Of a stretch of 42,672 nt of DNA, positions 13,211-23,100 are shown piece after piece. The stretch's first letter is position 1; every line of letters begins with the position of its first letter. The notes under the pieces were generated by a model that had not been told where the DNA came from, did not search any database, and saw only the letters and a list, made by a program, of their open reading frames with translations. The stretch lies in IMG/VR virus record IMGVR_UViG_3300044776_000069, positions 1-42,672 of that record. One strand, 5' to 3'. This DNA comes from a virus. A program made the translations under genes and the position numbers.

Positions 13211-15115
13211 TCAGTCCCCTTCCAATTCGACGGGTGGATTCTCTATCACGATGCCCGACGTATCGTCAACGAACTCCGCGGGATGGTTGGCGATCGCAAT
13301 CCGTTCCGCGTCCGTCACGAGTTCAACGGGCGGGTTGTTGAGAATGAGCGGCGGCCCCTCGGCCGTGATGGTCACGTCCAAGAGCACCGCCCCTTCGCCG
13401 AGGCTCAGCGAGAGCGCCGACGTCGCGCCGCCGAGGCTCCCATCCGCGAGGTACGGCGCGCTCGTCGTAATGGCCAGCACGGCCGTCTCCGATCCCACCT
13501 GCCCGGCCTTGCGCACGAACAGATACGCGCGACCGTTCTCGAACGCGCGGCGGTACACGTTGCCCTTCACCCACGCGCCGGCGACCAGTTCATACTCGCC
13601 GGTCGCGGCCCCCAGTCCAGCGGCCGCGGTATTGAGCAGGTTCGGCTGCTCCCAGGTGGAAATATCTTCGGGCGCGTCGACGGCGGTGGCGAAGCGGGCG
13701 CACAGACCCGCGCGCGCGGCCATCAGGAACCATGCCGCAATCGCGATCTTCGCCCGATCCTTCTGCGCCTGGCTGGGGGAGGCCGTGGTCAGGAGGCCGT
13801 GTGCCAAGACGGTTCTCTCGGTGGTGACAGCGACGAGGGTCGCCCAGCGCGATTCGCACTGCTCGGCGGTCAGGTTCGGCTCGTCGTTGGCGTAGCCGAG
13901 TGCCTGCTGGGCCTCGATCAGCCGGCTGGCGGCGATCAGCGCCACGGTATCGGCGTCGACGTTCTGCATGAACGCGAGGTTCCCGAAGTTCGGGAAGACC
14001 TGGGGCGGTGGCGTGACCACACCCGGCACCCATGGGAAAGCGGCGCGCACCGCGTCCTGCACGGCGACGAACGCGGCAATGCACGCCGCCGAGTAGGCGG
14101 CGCCGTTCCCGGTGTACTCGGTGCTGGTCAGGATGTTCTCGTGGCCGACGTCATAGGCCGCATACCACATCGTCAGGTCGACCTGGACGGCGTCCATGAT
14201 CATGCCGTCATGCTGTCCAGGAGGCCCTCCGTACATGAGCCCCTGGAGCATCTTCACCGCGCGGCTCGCCTGCCACGCGACGTAGGGCGCGTGCCCCATG
14301 TTCATGACGTAGTAGCCTGTGAGGCCGCCACTTGGAAGCTGCCGGCGAACTCCGGCGTGGTGAATGTAGCCAGCCTCCGCGCCTGCGCCGGCGAAGGCGT
14401 TCCAGAGCGCCGCATCGCCCGGCGAAATCAGCCGATGCAGGTTGTAGGTGTAAAGCCTCGTCTCCGGGAACTCTGCGTGGATCACGATCGCGTCGTCGTC
14501 AATCCGATGCATAACGATCTTGTTACTCTCCGCGCGCTCCTCATTCTCCGCGAGCGTGGTGGCTCGCCCGACGACTTCGCTGTAGCTCTCGAGGATCGGC
14601 AGGTCTTGCAGGTAGTCGTAGGCGAGTTCCGACACCATGATCGTCGCGTCGAAGTCGTTCGCGCCTGCGCAGAAACAGGAATATTGAAAACACAGGGTGT
14701 TGATCGCGCCCGCGCCCTGGATATTGAGCCCGGTGATCAGCGGAAACTCAATCGCGACCGGAGCGAATGACGGGATCGCTATATCGACGTAGGTCTCGGC
14801 GAGTTGGGCCCCACCCTGCTGGTCTAGAATGACGACGTATAGGCGCAGCGATGGCGCACCGATCACACTGAATGCCATCGCCACGCGGCCGCGGATCCTG
14901 ACCGCGTTCACCGTCTCGCAGTCCGCCGGCCGGCCGACTCGGTGGGTATCCTTCAACGAGCGATCCCAATTCTGGCAGATGATCGAGGTGGAGTCGCTGC
15001 CATCCGAGACGATCAGACTATGGATCGGCGGGAGCTCGGGCGGTATGGTGCCGGTGTTATCGGTCCAGTCTGCTGGTTCGGCCGTTCCACCCGCTCGCAG
15101 GTCGTGAAAGATCAT
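13211..15115 (-). CDS. Large tail-module protein, glycoside-hydrolase-like (GHL15-like)
   Basis: The product is 634 aa, ATG 15115 overlapping the tail-tip stop as ATGA. The N-terminal 180 residues are beta-rich, as in fibre head or carbohydrate-binding domains. The centre resembles the TIM-barrel of the hypothetical glycosyl-hydrolase family 15: YVMNMGHAPYVAWQA, then HDGMIMDAVQVDLTMW with acidic residues where a catalytic site would lie, and near the C terminus RRAFENGRAYLFVR, like the closing motif of that family. The tail (VELVTDAERIAI, VELEGD) contains two short NNPPVEL/ENPPVEL repeats. It probably sits at the tail tip and cleaves or binds a host glycan. Catalysis is inference. Confidence 0.6.
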   Translation of the reverse strand: MIFHDLRAGGTAEPADWTDNTGTIPPELPPIHSLIVSDGSDSTSIICQNWDRSLKDTHRVGRPADCETVNAVRIRGRVAMAFSVIGAPSLRLYVVILDQQGGAQLAETYVDIAIPSFAPVAIEFPLITGLNIQGAGAINTLCFQYSCFCAGANDFDATIMVSELAYDYLQDLPILESYSEVVGRATTLAENEERAESNKIVMHRIDDDAIVIHAEFPETRLYTYNLHRLISPGDAALWNAFAGAGAEAGYIHHAGVRRQLPSGGLTGYYVMNMGHAPYVAWQASRAVKMLQGLMYGGPPGQHDGMIMDAVQVDLTMWYAAYDVGHENILTSTEYTGNGAAYSAACIAAFVAVQDAVRAAFPWVPGVVTPPPQVFPNFGNLAFMQNVDADTVALIAASRLIEAQQALGYANDEPNLTAEQCESRWATLVAVTTERTVLAHGLLTTASPSQAQKDRAKIAIAAWFLMAARAGLCARFATAVDAPEDISTWEQPNLLNTAAAGLGAATGEYELVAGAWVKGNVYRRAFENGRAYLFVRKAGQVGSETAVLAITTSAPYLADGSLGGATSALSLSLGEGAVLLDVTITAEGPPLILNNPPVELVTDAERIAIANHPAEFVDDTSGIVIENPPVELEGD

Positions 15116-17814
15116 GGCGCGATCACCTCCAGAAATTGCAGATCCACTCGGCCGGCCTCAATCGTGCTCGCCTCGAGGACGAAGACCGGCCGCGGCGTGT
15201 CCGTGTCCCGCTCCAGTAGGTAGCGGCCAAGCTGCAGATCGACCCGGTCGCCAAGCTCGAGGTCGAGCTGATCGGAGAATGCTTCGGCTGTCACCCGGCG
15301 CCGGCGCGCGCGATTCCAATCGATCAGCCACTTCAGGATGTTACGAGCGCTGGTCTGATCATTGACCCAGTTACACCAGTACTCTTTCGGATTCTCGCGA
15401 TTCCCGAGCGCCGCATAGGCGTTGGCGCACTTCGTTTCGTAGGCAGCGTTGCCGATGTTCGAGTCGTTCCGATTGCAGAAGACGTGACTGACGTAGGTGT
15501 CCTCCCCATGGATCCGGGCATAATGAAGGATGTAGTCGGTGAAGAGCTCCTCGCGCTTCGTGAACTGGCACTCGATCGATCCATCGACGAAATCGCTGGG
15601 GGTGAGCGTCCGGACCGTCGACCCGTGCTTGAGCGTTCTGACCGCCTCCTTCCCGTCGCCGTCGACGTAGTAGAGCATCGCGGTATGGAAGGCGAGGTCC
15701 TCGATCACCTCGATCGACTCCTGGATCTCGGTGACCTGGCCCGCCATGATGAGCGTCAGCCCATCCGAGACGGCTGCATCGAAGGATCCCGTGTTGATCT
15801 CCGCGGTCGTCACCCCGAGCTCATGGCGGAGAATCGCCTCGAGCACCTCGGCCTGGTCGTAGATCACGCTGGCCGCCGTCTTCCTCCCACCCCAGGTATC
15901 TCCGAAGGCGCGCCCGAGCATCGAGGCGAACGGGAGCCAGTCCTCGATCGCGATCGCGACGTCAAGGCGGATCCCGAGCGCATAGAGCTCGAATGTCACG
16001 TTCGGGGAGGATCCCGCCGTGATCTCACAGCGCACCGCGTAGTAGTTATCTGGTGAGAGCCACCAGCTGACCTGCTTCGATGCATCGTCGAGCGTGAAGG
16101 GCTTGTCCATTTCGTTGGCGTCTTCCGGTGCCGCGTTCGGAACGGCATCGAACATCGCGCCCGTCGTCATGACGGCCGTCTTGATGGATCCCGTGTTGGG
16201 GGTCGCGCGCATCGTGATATTGCGGGTCGCTGTCCCGCTGTTGAGGATCGCCTGGACTTTTCCGATTGCGTAGGCGGCGAAGGCCTCGAGGCCAGAGAAC
16301 TCGTCGGGCTTCTGCAATCTGAAGCCGAAGTCGACCGCGTTGATCGTCGTCCTCGTCTCGAAGGCTTTCGTTGCAAGATCGGCGTCAGCCGCGAACGTCT
16401 GATCGGTGAAGCTGCCATTGTTGCCCACGGATACGGCAAACAGGAGAAGCGACAGCGGCACCAACCCCTGCTCGAGATAGTTGGCGCCGGCGACGCTTTC
16501 GATCTTCGCCTGCGAGTTCGTCTTCACCCACTCGCTGGCATTCCCCGCCGAGGTGTCGATCCGCTCACGGTAGAAGCGCTTGCTGTCCGATCCGTAGTGA
16601 TAGATCCGCTGAAACGAAACCGCGTGGGTCGGCGCATCGAAGTAAGCCGTAATCGGATCTGTGTTCGCGACTGCATTGACGAGGATGCCAGCGGCCGCGA
16701 CTCGCGACGGGAAGATCTCGCCCAGCCCGACATGGTCGAAGAGGAACTCCCCGAACGTTATGGGAAAGGGACGCCCGATGTTGTCCGGAGGGATCACGAA
16801 TCCCGGCACGGTTTCCGCGGTCACGCGAGTCGCGGGGACCGTTCGATGCCTCCGGTTCATGATCGACTTCGTCTGGAGCTTGATCGTCCCGTCATCCCAC
16901 TTCGGGTCCCGGACCTCGCCCCAGTAGACCGAGAGCAGATCGCTTGCGGCCATGTCATAGCGGCCTGCGTGATAGCTGCTCGCGCGAAGGCGCCCCTCGA
17001 GCTGCACGTCGTCGAGATAAATGATGTCCCCGATCGTCGGAACCTCGAACTCGATCGTCACGGTGTGCTGCTCGGGGAGATCCCAGGCGGCGTGAAAGAT
17101 CCCCTCAAGCGTGAAACGATCGAACTGGCTGGCGGACGGGGTGAACGCGGTGAAACTCGATCCGATCTGGAGAACGCGCGTCGAGCTATTCCAGAAGAGC
17201 CCATTGACCCGAACATAGGCGCGTACGACGTCGCCGGCCGCACCCGCGCGCGCGTAGAATGAGGCCGAGATCGTAGTCCCCTGGCGCACCGTCACGGCCG
17301 CCGAAAGGATCTTCGGACCAGGGGATCCTCCGCAGGTGAGCTTCGCGGATTGCGCCCCGCTGCGCTTGATCGTCGTCTCGCGCGCGATCGCGTTCGATGC
17401 GTGCCCCTGCGTCTCTGTCCAGAAGTCGAAATCGCTCCCCGACGTTGGGGATTCGAAGCCGGAATTGCGAAGCAGGTTCAGCGGGAAGAGCGCGCGGGAG
17501 ATCGCGACGTCACGCCCCTCGATGTCGAGCTGCTGGAGGGTTCGATGCAGCTCCTTCGTCTTGTCGTTGAGCGTGATGGAGACCGCGTCGCGGGTGGCAA
17601 TTCCTCCTCCTCCGACGATCCGCGCGGAGTATTTGATCGGATCCACCGAGGCGATGATGCCGCCCTCGTAGATGTTTCCGGCGACGGTCACTGCGCGCTC
17701 CGCCCAGCGGAACTGCGACCAGGTGTCTGCGCCGCGCGGGAAAACGTCGACCAGGTAAATAACGGCGCTCCCGTCTCGCGCGTGTTCCGGAATCGTCGCC
17801 GGGATCGTCCTCAC
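15112..17814 (-). CDS. Tail-tip/baseplate protein with carbohydrate-binding module
   Basis: The product is 900 aa from GTG 17814 (GTGA overlap). The N-terminal 110 residues resemble baseplate or tail-hub proteins (IYEGGIIASVDPIKYS; ITLNDKTKELHRTLQQ). About residues 115-275 form a CBM_4_9-type jelly roll: NSGFESPTSG at its start, W near 131, and IIYLDDVQLEG at its end. The middle and C-terminal parts contain hub-like stretches, including LTLIMAGQVTEIQESIEVIEDLAF and a C-terminal LELGDRVDLQLGRYLLERD. Large size and position after the tape measure fit the central tail-tip protein that contacts the receptor. Confidence 0.75.
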   Translation of the reverse strand: MRTIPATIPEHARDGSAVIYLVDVFPRGADTWSQFRWAERAVTVAGNIYEGGIIASVDPIKYSARIVGGGGIATRDAVSITLNDKTKELHRTLQQLDIEGRDVAISRALFPLNLLRNSGFESPTSGSDFDFWTETQGHASNAIARETTIKRSGAQSAKLTCGGSPGPKILSAAVTVRQGTTISASFYARAGAAGDVVRAYVRVNGLFWNSSTRVLQIGSSFTAFTPSASQFDRFTLEGIFHAAWDLPEQHTVTIEFEVPTIGDIIYLDDVQLEGRLRASSYHAGRYDMAASDLLSVYWGEVRDPKWDDGTIKLQTKSIMNRRHRTVPATRVTAETVPGFVIPPDNIGRPFPITFGEFLFDHVGLGEIFPSRVAAAGILVNAVANTDPITAYFDAPTHAVSFQRIYHYGSDSKRFYRERIDTSAGNASEWVKTNSQAKIESVAGANYLEQGLVPLSLLLFAVSVGNNGSFTDQTFAADADLATKAFETRTTINAVDFGFRLQKPDEFSGLEAFAAYAIGKVQAILNSGTATRNITMRATPNTGSIKTAVMTTGAMFDAVPNAAPEDANEMDKPFTLDDASKQVSWWLSPDNYYAVRCEITAGSSPNVTFELYALGIRLDVAIAIEDWLPFASMLGRAFGDTWGGRKTAASVIYDQAEVLEAILRHELGVTTAEINTGSFDAAVSDGLTLIMAGQVTEIQESIEVIEDLAFHTAMLYYVDGDGKEAVRTLKHGSTVRTLTPSDFVDGSIECQFTKREELFTDYILHYARIHGEDTYVSHVFCNRNDSNIGNAAYETKCANAYAALGNRENPKEYWCNWVNDQTSARNILKWLIDWNRARRRRVTAEAFSDQLDLELGDRVDLQLGRYLLERDTDTPRPVFVLEASTIEAGRVDLQFLEVIAP

Positions 17815-18170
17815 GCGATCACTTCCTCTCGGAAGACGAGGTCCGTCTCGGTGAATGCCCCGCCGCCCGTAGACGCATCGAGGTCTCCGTCCCAGTAGCG
17901 CACCGTGCGCGTCACCCCGAGAGAGTCCGTTACCTGAACTGTCTCCGCGCGAAAGCGGAGGCTGTTCTCGATGTAGGTGTAGAGCTTCTTCGCCTCCGCA
18001 TAGGGGAGCCTTGTGCGGATCGAATAGAACCGCTCAACCAGGTCGGTGCCGGAGATCGACACGGATCCATCGCCGGCGACCTTCGCGGTCTGCCTCGAGC
18101 TGCTCTTGTACTTCACGGGAACAAGGGCCCCGCGCGAGAGCGTGTATGGTCCGATCACGACTTGCGCCAT
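17811..18170 (-). CDS. Small tail protein between tape measure and tail tip
   Basis: The product is 119 aa, ATG 18170 with GGAGAA upstream. It has regular beta-strand character (VVIGPYTLSRG; SVSISGTDLVERFYSI; TVRYWDGDLDAS) with one helix (PYAEAKKLYTYIENSL). It is likely a distal-tail or tip-adaptor protein by position; no named family recognised. Confidence 0.65.
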   Translation of the reverse strand: MAQVVIGPYTLSRGALVPVKYKSSSRQTAKVAGDGSVSISGTDLVERFYSIRTRLPYAEAKKLYTYIENSLRFRAETVQVTDSLGVTRTVRYWDGDLDASTGGGAFTETDLVFREEVIA

Positions 18171-18188
18171 CTAGTTCTCCGCCTGCAT

Positions 18189-20105
18189 TCAAGGCCAGAC
18201 AAATTGATTGCTACGACGGAAGAACGTCAGCTTGTAGTCGCTTACAATGACCTCGTTCGCCGGAAACTTCCGGTTCTTCCAGAGCGCGATCAGTAGATAG
18301 TCGGCGAACTCGGGGATGTCGTAGCACGCAGTGAGGTGCGTCCACTCGCGCACCGATCGATCGATACAGTTGATCGGGGCGAAGTGCACCGTGTTACTCG
18401 TGTATGGATAGAACGGCGCCACAATCTGCCCGACCGGCAATGACGAGAAGAAGGCGAAGTTGTAGTTGCTGGGAGGGTAGAGCCAGAAGAAGTTTGGGAC
18501 ATTCGTGGTCCCGATCTGGTTCGTCCGCTCCTCCACGGGAGAATAGAACGTGATCCCCAGCTCCTTGTCGTTCGCACCACCGAGCGTGACCCACCCGGAG
18601 AACGAATCGCAGATCGCCCAGATGTCGAACTGAGCCGTCCACCCACCACCGGCGGGCGGAACCACGCCCATCGTGGCGAACGACTGCTCATACGTGGAAT
18701 CGATTGAGCCGGAGACCGCGATGATCTGCCCGTTCCCGGCGATCGCGTTGGCGGCCCAGTTGAGTGAGTAGGCGCGCTTGCCCCCATGGCGGATGGTCCC
18801 GGGCTTGAGCACCAGCATCGCGGTATCAGACGCGGCCTGTGCGCCATCGCCACTGAACCACCAGTCGATATGTGTATCGCCGTCGCGGTCTGCAAAGTTG
18901 CTGGCGAAGGTTTCAACCGAAGGAGAGAGTGGAGCCTTGTAATACAAGTCAAATGCCTGGCTCGGCACCAGCACGCGCAGCTGTCCGGCGTCGGTCAGGG
19001 CCTTGATATAGACGAACAGTTTCTTCACACTGTTCTGTCCGTCGGTCATAGACGTCTCCATGGTCGAGAATTTGTGCAGATTCAGAACGATAAGGCCTTT
19101 GGTCTGTAGCGCGAACCGAAAGGTTTTGTATACGGCCGACGTGTCCTGCGACTCGGCAATGGACTGCACGATCTCGTATGGATGCGGGTGCTGAAATGGG
19201 ATCGCACTTACCTTCGCACCTGCTGCGCCGGTTCCGCCGGTGCCCCACCTGCCCCACCGCGCGCAGTCGAGAGGATATAGATAATTCGGTCGCGAGCTCC
19301 CACCAAGAGGGGAGGCGGCGTCGGTCGCACCAGACACGCCGTAATCGATGCCAGCGCGGGCCATGAATTTCTCGGTTCCCGACCAGGCCGACGTATTCGA
19401 ATGTGAGTGAAAGCGAACTTTGTCGGTGAGTCCCAGCGTATCAACGAGCGCGCGCACGTTGCCCGAGAAGTGAAGGTCCATCGCAGCGTTCATCTGCCCC
19501 TGGGTGTAGTCGCCCTTCGCAAACTTGTCGCTTTGATTATGAGTGTTGCTATTGAACCACACCTTCTCGTCCCAGCCGCCCGATCCGACCTCCCACCCGT
19601 CGTTCTTGCGGAGCGCCCGGATCTTGCTCGCTGATAGGATGGCGTTCACCGTGTCGCCATGCTCGACGTAATAGGCGCTGATCGATAGCCCAACCTTGAT
19701 GCCATAGAGCCGCAGCATGTCACGAATGCGCATCCTGACGTTCGATGGGGCGGCGTTCACAAACAATGAGTCGTTGAACCACTCCTTGCTCTGGTCGTCA
19801 GCAACGACACAGAACGTGGCTATCATGGAATCCTGCTCGGAAGTGGCAAGCGACGATTGGATGCCGAGCAGAGTATTCAGCGCCCCCTGCGGAGTAGTCC
19901 CCGCTGGGCGCGCCGTTAGATAGTTGTCGAGCACGATGTCGAGCGCCGTGGAGCTGCTGAATTGCCAGCCGCTTCCGCCGGCGAGTTCGGTAAGCTTCTC
20001 CTGCATCTTCTTCGCGTTCGGGGATGGGGGCACCGTGAACCCACATAGGAGCGCGAGCTGCGCCCCCAGCGCTGCCGAAACGATCCATCGAAAAGCCGTC
20101 TTCAT
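18189..20105 (-). CDS. Secreted polysaccharide-deacetylase-like protein with C-terminal beta modules
   Basis: The product is 638 aa, ATG 20105 with AGGA upstream. Residues 1-22 look like a Sec signal peptide, odd for a gene inside the tail cluster. Residues about 95-250 resemble a NodB deacetylase fold: ADDQSKEW (102-109) in place of the TFDDG motif, LRLYGIKVGLSISAYYVE (131-148), and LRKNDGWEVGSGGW (165-178), where the metal-binding HxxxH would be expected but is lost. FHSHS (232-236) may supply His ligands instead. The C-terminal 250 residues are beta-rich, resembling carbohydrate-binding modules. It may be an exported glycan-modifying or receptor-masking protein, or a tail component. Activity is doubtful. 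Confidence 0.6.
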   Translation of the reverse strand: MKTAFRWIVSAALGAQLALLCGFTVPPSPNAKKMQEKLTELAGGSGWQFSSSTALDIVLDNYLTARPAGTTPQGALNTLLGIQSSLATSEQDSMIATFCVVADDQSKEWFNDSLFVNAAPSNVRMRIRDMLRLYGIKVGLSISAYYVEHGDTVNAILSASKIRALRKNDGWEVGSGGWDEKVWFNSNTHNQSDKFAKGDYTQGQMNAAMDLHFSGNVRALVDTLGLTDKVRFHSHSNTSAWSGTEKFMARAGIDYGVSGATDAASPLGGSSRPNYLYPLDCARWGRWGTGGTGAAGAKVSAIPFQHPHPYEIVQSIAESQDTSAVYKTFRFALQTKGLIVLNLHKFSTMETSMTDGQNSVKKLFVYIKALTDAGQLRVLVPSQAFDLYYKAPLSPSVETFASNFADRDGDTHIDWWFSGDGAQAASDTAMLVLKPGTIRHGGKRAYSLNWAANAIAGNGQIIAVSGSIDSTYEQSFATMGVVPPAGGGWTAQFDIWAICDSFSGWVTLGGANDKELGITFYSPVEERTNQIGTTNVPNFFWLYPPSNYNFAFFSSLPVGQIVAPFYPYTSNTVHFAPINCIDRSVREWTHLTACYDIPEFADYLLIALWKNRKFPANEVIVSDYKLTFFRRSNQFVWP

Positions 20106-20112
20106 ATCGTTC

Positions 20113-23100
20113 CTATCTGGCCTCTGCTAGTTTTCCGCGGATCCGGCCGCTGCTCATCGCTTCCTCGATCTGCGGGTAAATCACGTCGTGGAGAAACGCC
20201 TTCATGTCCCGTGCGAATACGTTATCTCCGCCGCTGATGTTGAAGTTCACGGTAAGCCCATTGCCCGTCTGCGGGAGTTGTCCGGTGCGATTGATCGACG
20301 CGAGCGCGTTGCTCCCCACCTTCTGGACGGTCTCCCGTCTCATGACGAACTCGCCGGGGGTGAGCACCGCCGGAATGCTGTCGCGGTCGGGCCCTCCTCC
20401 CGGCACGAGGCCGCCCTTGTTGAACGCCATCAGGAATGCGAACGCGGCGGCCGCAGCAGCAGCGCCGAGCGCGGGACCGATGATCGGGATCGCGGCGAAG
20501 GCATGAAAGGCCTTCACGGCGCCGATCTTCGCGTCCAGAAACTTCTGGCGCGCGGCGACCTTCTCGTTGAGCGCCTGGCCGATGATCGTCGCCTTGATCT
20601 GCTCGACGACGTAGGCCTTGAACATCTGGGACGCGTTTCGAATGAACGTCCGTTTCGAGGAATCCCACATCGCCTCGCGCCGCTGCTTGCCAGTCATTTC
20701 CTTGTCGAGAATCGTGTCGAAGAAGGTGTCGTAGGCGGCTTCCAGCGAGCTAATTCCGAGCATCATGATCTGGTTGTTTGCAAGCCAGTGTGCGAGGACT
20801 TCGTCTTCGAAGACCTGTCGCGCCGTGCTCAAGTCGGCCGAGCGCGCGATCTGCAGCTCGGCTATTTTCGCCGCCGACCCTCCGGCCGAGGCCTCTTCGA
20901 CCGCATAGGCTGCGTTGATCTGTGCCTGCCTGGCCGCGAGCCATTCCTTCGTGTACGTCGGATAGAGGCTTACCAGCCGCATCAGACTGGCCTTCTCCTG
21001 ATCTTCAACCCGCGCGAGTCGTGCCGCGTTCGATGCAACGAGAACATCCTGCAGCTGCTGATCTCGCTGGATGGTGAGCTCGGCGATCTTGCTCACCGAC
21101 CCGTCGGCCGTCACGAGCTCGCGGGCGTAGTTTGCGTTGATCAGTGCCTCGTGCGCGGAGAGCCATTCCGTCGTCCCAGCTTTCTTCGCCGCGGTGATCT
21201 CCTGATCCCTGCGTATTTCCAACGCACCGATCGCAGCCGCGGAGCCGCCCGCCAGTGCGATCTGGTTGTCGTAGCTCCGCCGGATCATCGCCTCGCGTTC
21301 CGAGAGCCACTGCTCGTCGTATGGTTTCGGAGCTGCCGCCATCAGGATCAGGTGCGCGCGCCAGGCATCCTCGCGTTGCGCGAGCGCGCGCGCGAAGCCA
21401 GCGTTGTCCGGGGTCGGCAGCTCTCCGGCCGCCGCAGCAGGAGAATCCGGGGGAGGCGTCAGCGTGCCCGCTTGCCTCGCGAGCGCTTCCTTCCCCTTCT
21501 TCTCGAGGTCCGCGAAGAAGGCACCCGAGTCGAGCTGCATCCCGCCGAACGCGTTCGCGAACTTGGCTTTCATCCCTTCCGCCGCGTCTCCGATCGCGTC
21601 GCGCGCGTCGGCCGCTTTCATCTTCGCCCAGTCGAACGCCTGCTCCGCACCGTTGCCGATCCCCTCCCAGACGTCGCCCGCCTTCTCGCCAATGAACGCC
21701 ATGGCACCCCGCACCTTTTCCTCCAACCCCGGGAAGAGCTCGCCGACGAACGAGAGCGCCTTGTCCCAGAACTCGACCATGCGCCGAACCGGCAAGGTGA
21801 GAATATCGAAGAAGGCTTTGCCGAAGAGCTTGGCCCCGCGCAGCAGCTGGTCGACGAAGTTCCGGAAACGCTCGTCGGTCTTGTAGAGGTGTACCGCGAT
21901 CGCGCCGAGCGCGGCTGCAGCGGCAACGGCGAGGATGATCCAGCCCGCCGGCGACGCGGCGATCGCGAGCGTCATTCGCATGATCAGCCCCGTCACCATC
22001 GAGATCACCGGAGCGAGCTTCGACATCGAGACCATCCATATCGTCTTCGCGGCAGCGGCCCCATGGACCACGGTCACCATCGTGGCCATGACCTTGAGGA
22101 AGCTCCCGACGGTCAGAAGCAGGACCGCCACGACACCCGCCGCCTTGAGCCCAGAGACGACCTGATCCCGGTGCGCCATCGTCCAGTCTCGGATCGTGAT
22201 CACGAGGCCGACCACGACCGCCTTATAGCGTTCAACGAAGGCCTGCACATCCTTCACGCTCGTCAGAACCACGCCGGACATTTCCTGGAATGCCGCGATC
22301 ATGACTTCGCCGACCATGTTCTTCAGCACCAGCATCTGCGAGGCGACAGTCGCCTGGTTACGGGCGAACATTTCCTCCGCGCGCGCGGTCCCCGTGATCG
22401 AGGCTGTCATTTTGTCGAACGCGGCGGGGCCCTGCTTCGCGAGCGAGAGGATGATCGAGAGTTGGCGCGCGTCGAAGGCTTTGGAGAGCGCGGCACTCCC
22501 CTGGCTCGCGAGCCGCTGGAAGACCGCGACGACCCCGTCCCCCTGGATCGTCATCCCGCCCAACATAGCCGTGAGTTCTTCCGAAGGGTTCAAGAGTGCG
22601 GAGAAGATGCCCTGCAGCCCGGCTGCAGACTTCGTCGCCTTCTGGCCGCCCTGGTCGAGGAGAGCCAGCATCGCGATCGTCTCTTCGAACGAGAGCCCGA
22701 CGTTACCCGCCATCGCCGCCACATTGGCGAGTCCAGCGCGCAGCGAGTTCATATCGATCTTTCCGATCGACGCGGCCATGACGTTCACGATCCGATCCGC
22801 GTCCTGCCCCTTGAGCCCGAAGGCGTCGAGCGCCTGGGCCACCAGGTCCGCGCCCTCGGCGAGATCGATCATCGTGGCTCCAGCGAACTTGACGACGGGC
22901 CCGATGGTCTGAAGCGTCTCCGCCGCGTCCCCGGACGAATCGGCTACCACGGCCATCGCCTGCGCGACCTGCTTCGCCCCGAACGTCGTCGACGCTCCCC
23001 AGCTGCGCGCCGCGGCGGATAGTTGCGCCATCTGCGCCGGCGTGGCGCTCGTAGTCGCGCCCACCCGCGCCATCGCCTGCTCGAAACTAGCCCCCGCGAT

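Noticed and set aside
20188-23022. 944-codon plus-strand frame opposite the tape measure
   Set aside because: High GC gives long antisense frames; the minus strand has a clear tape-measure protein.
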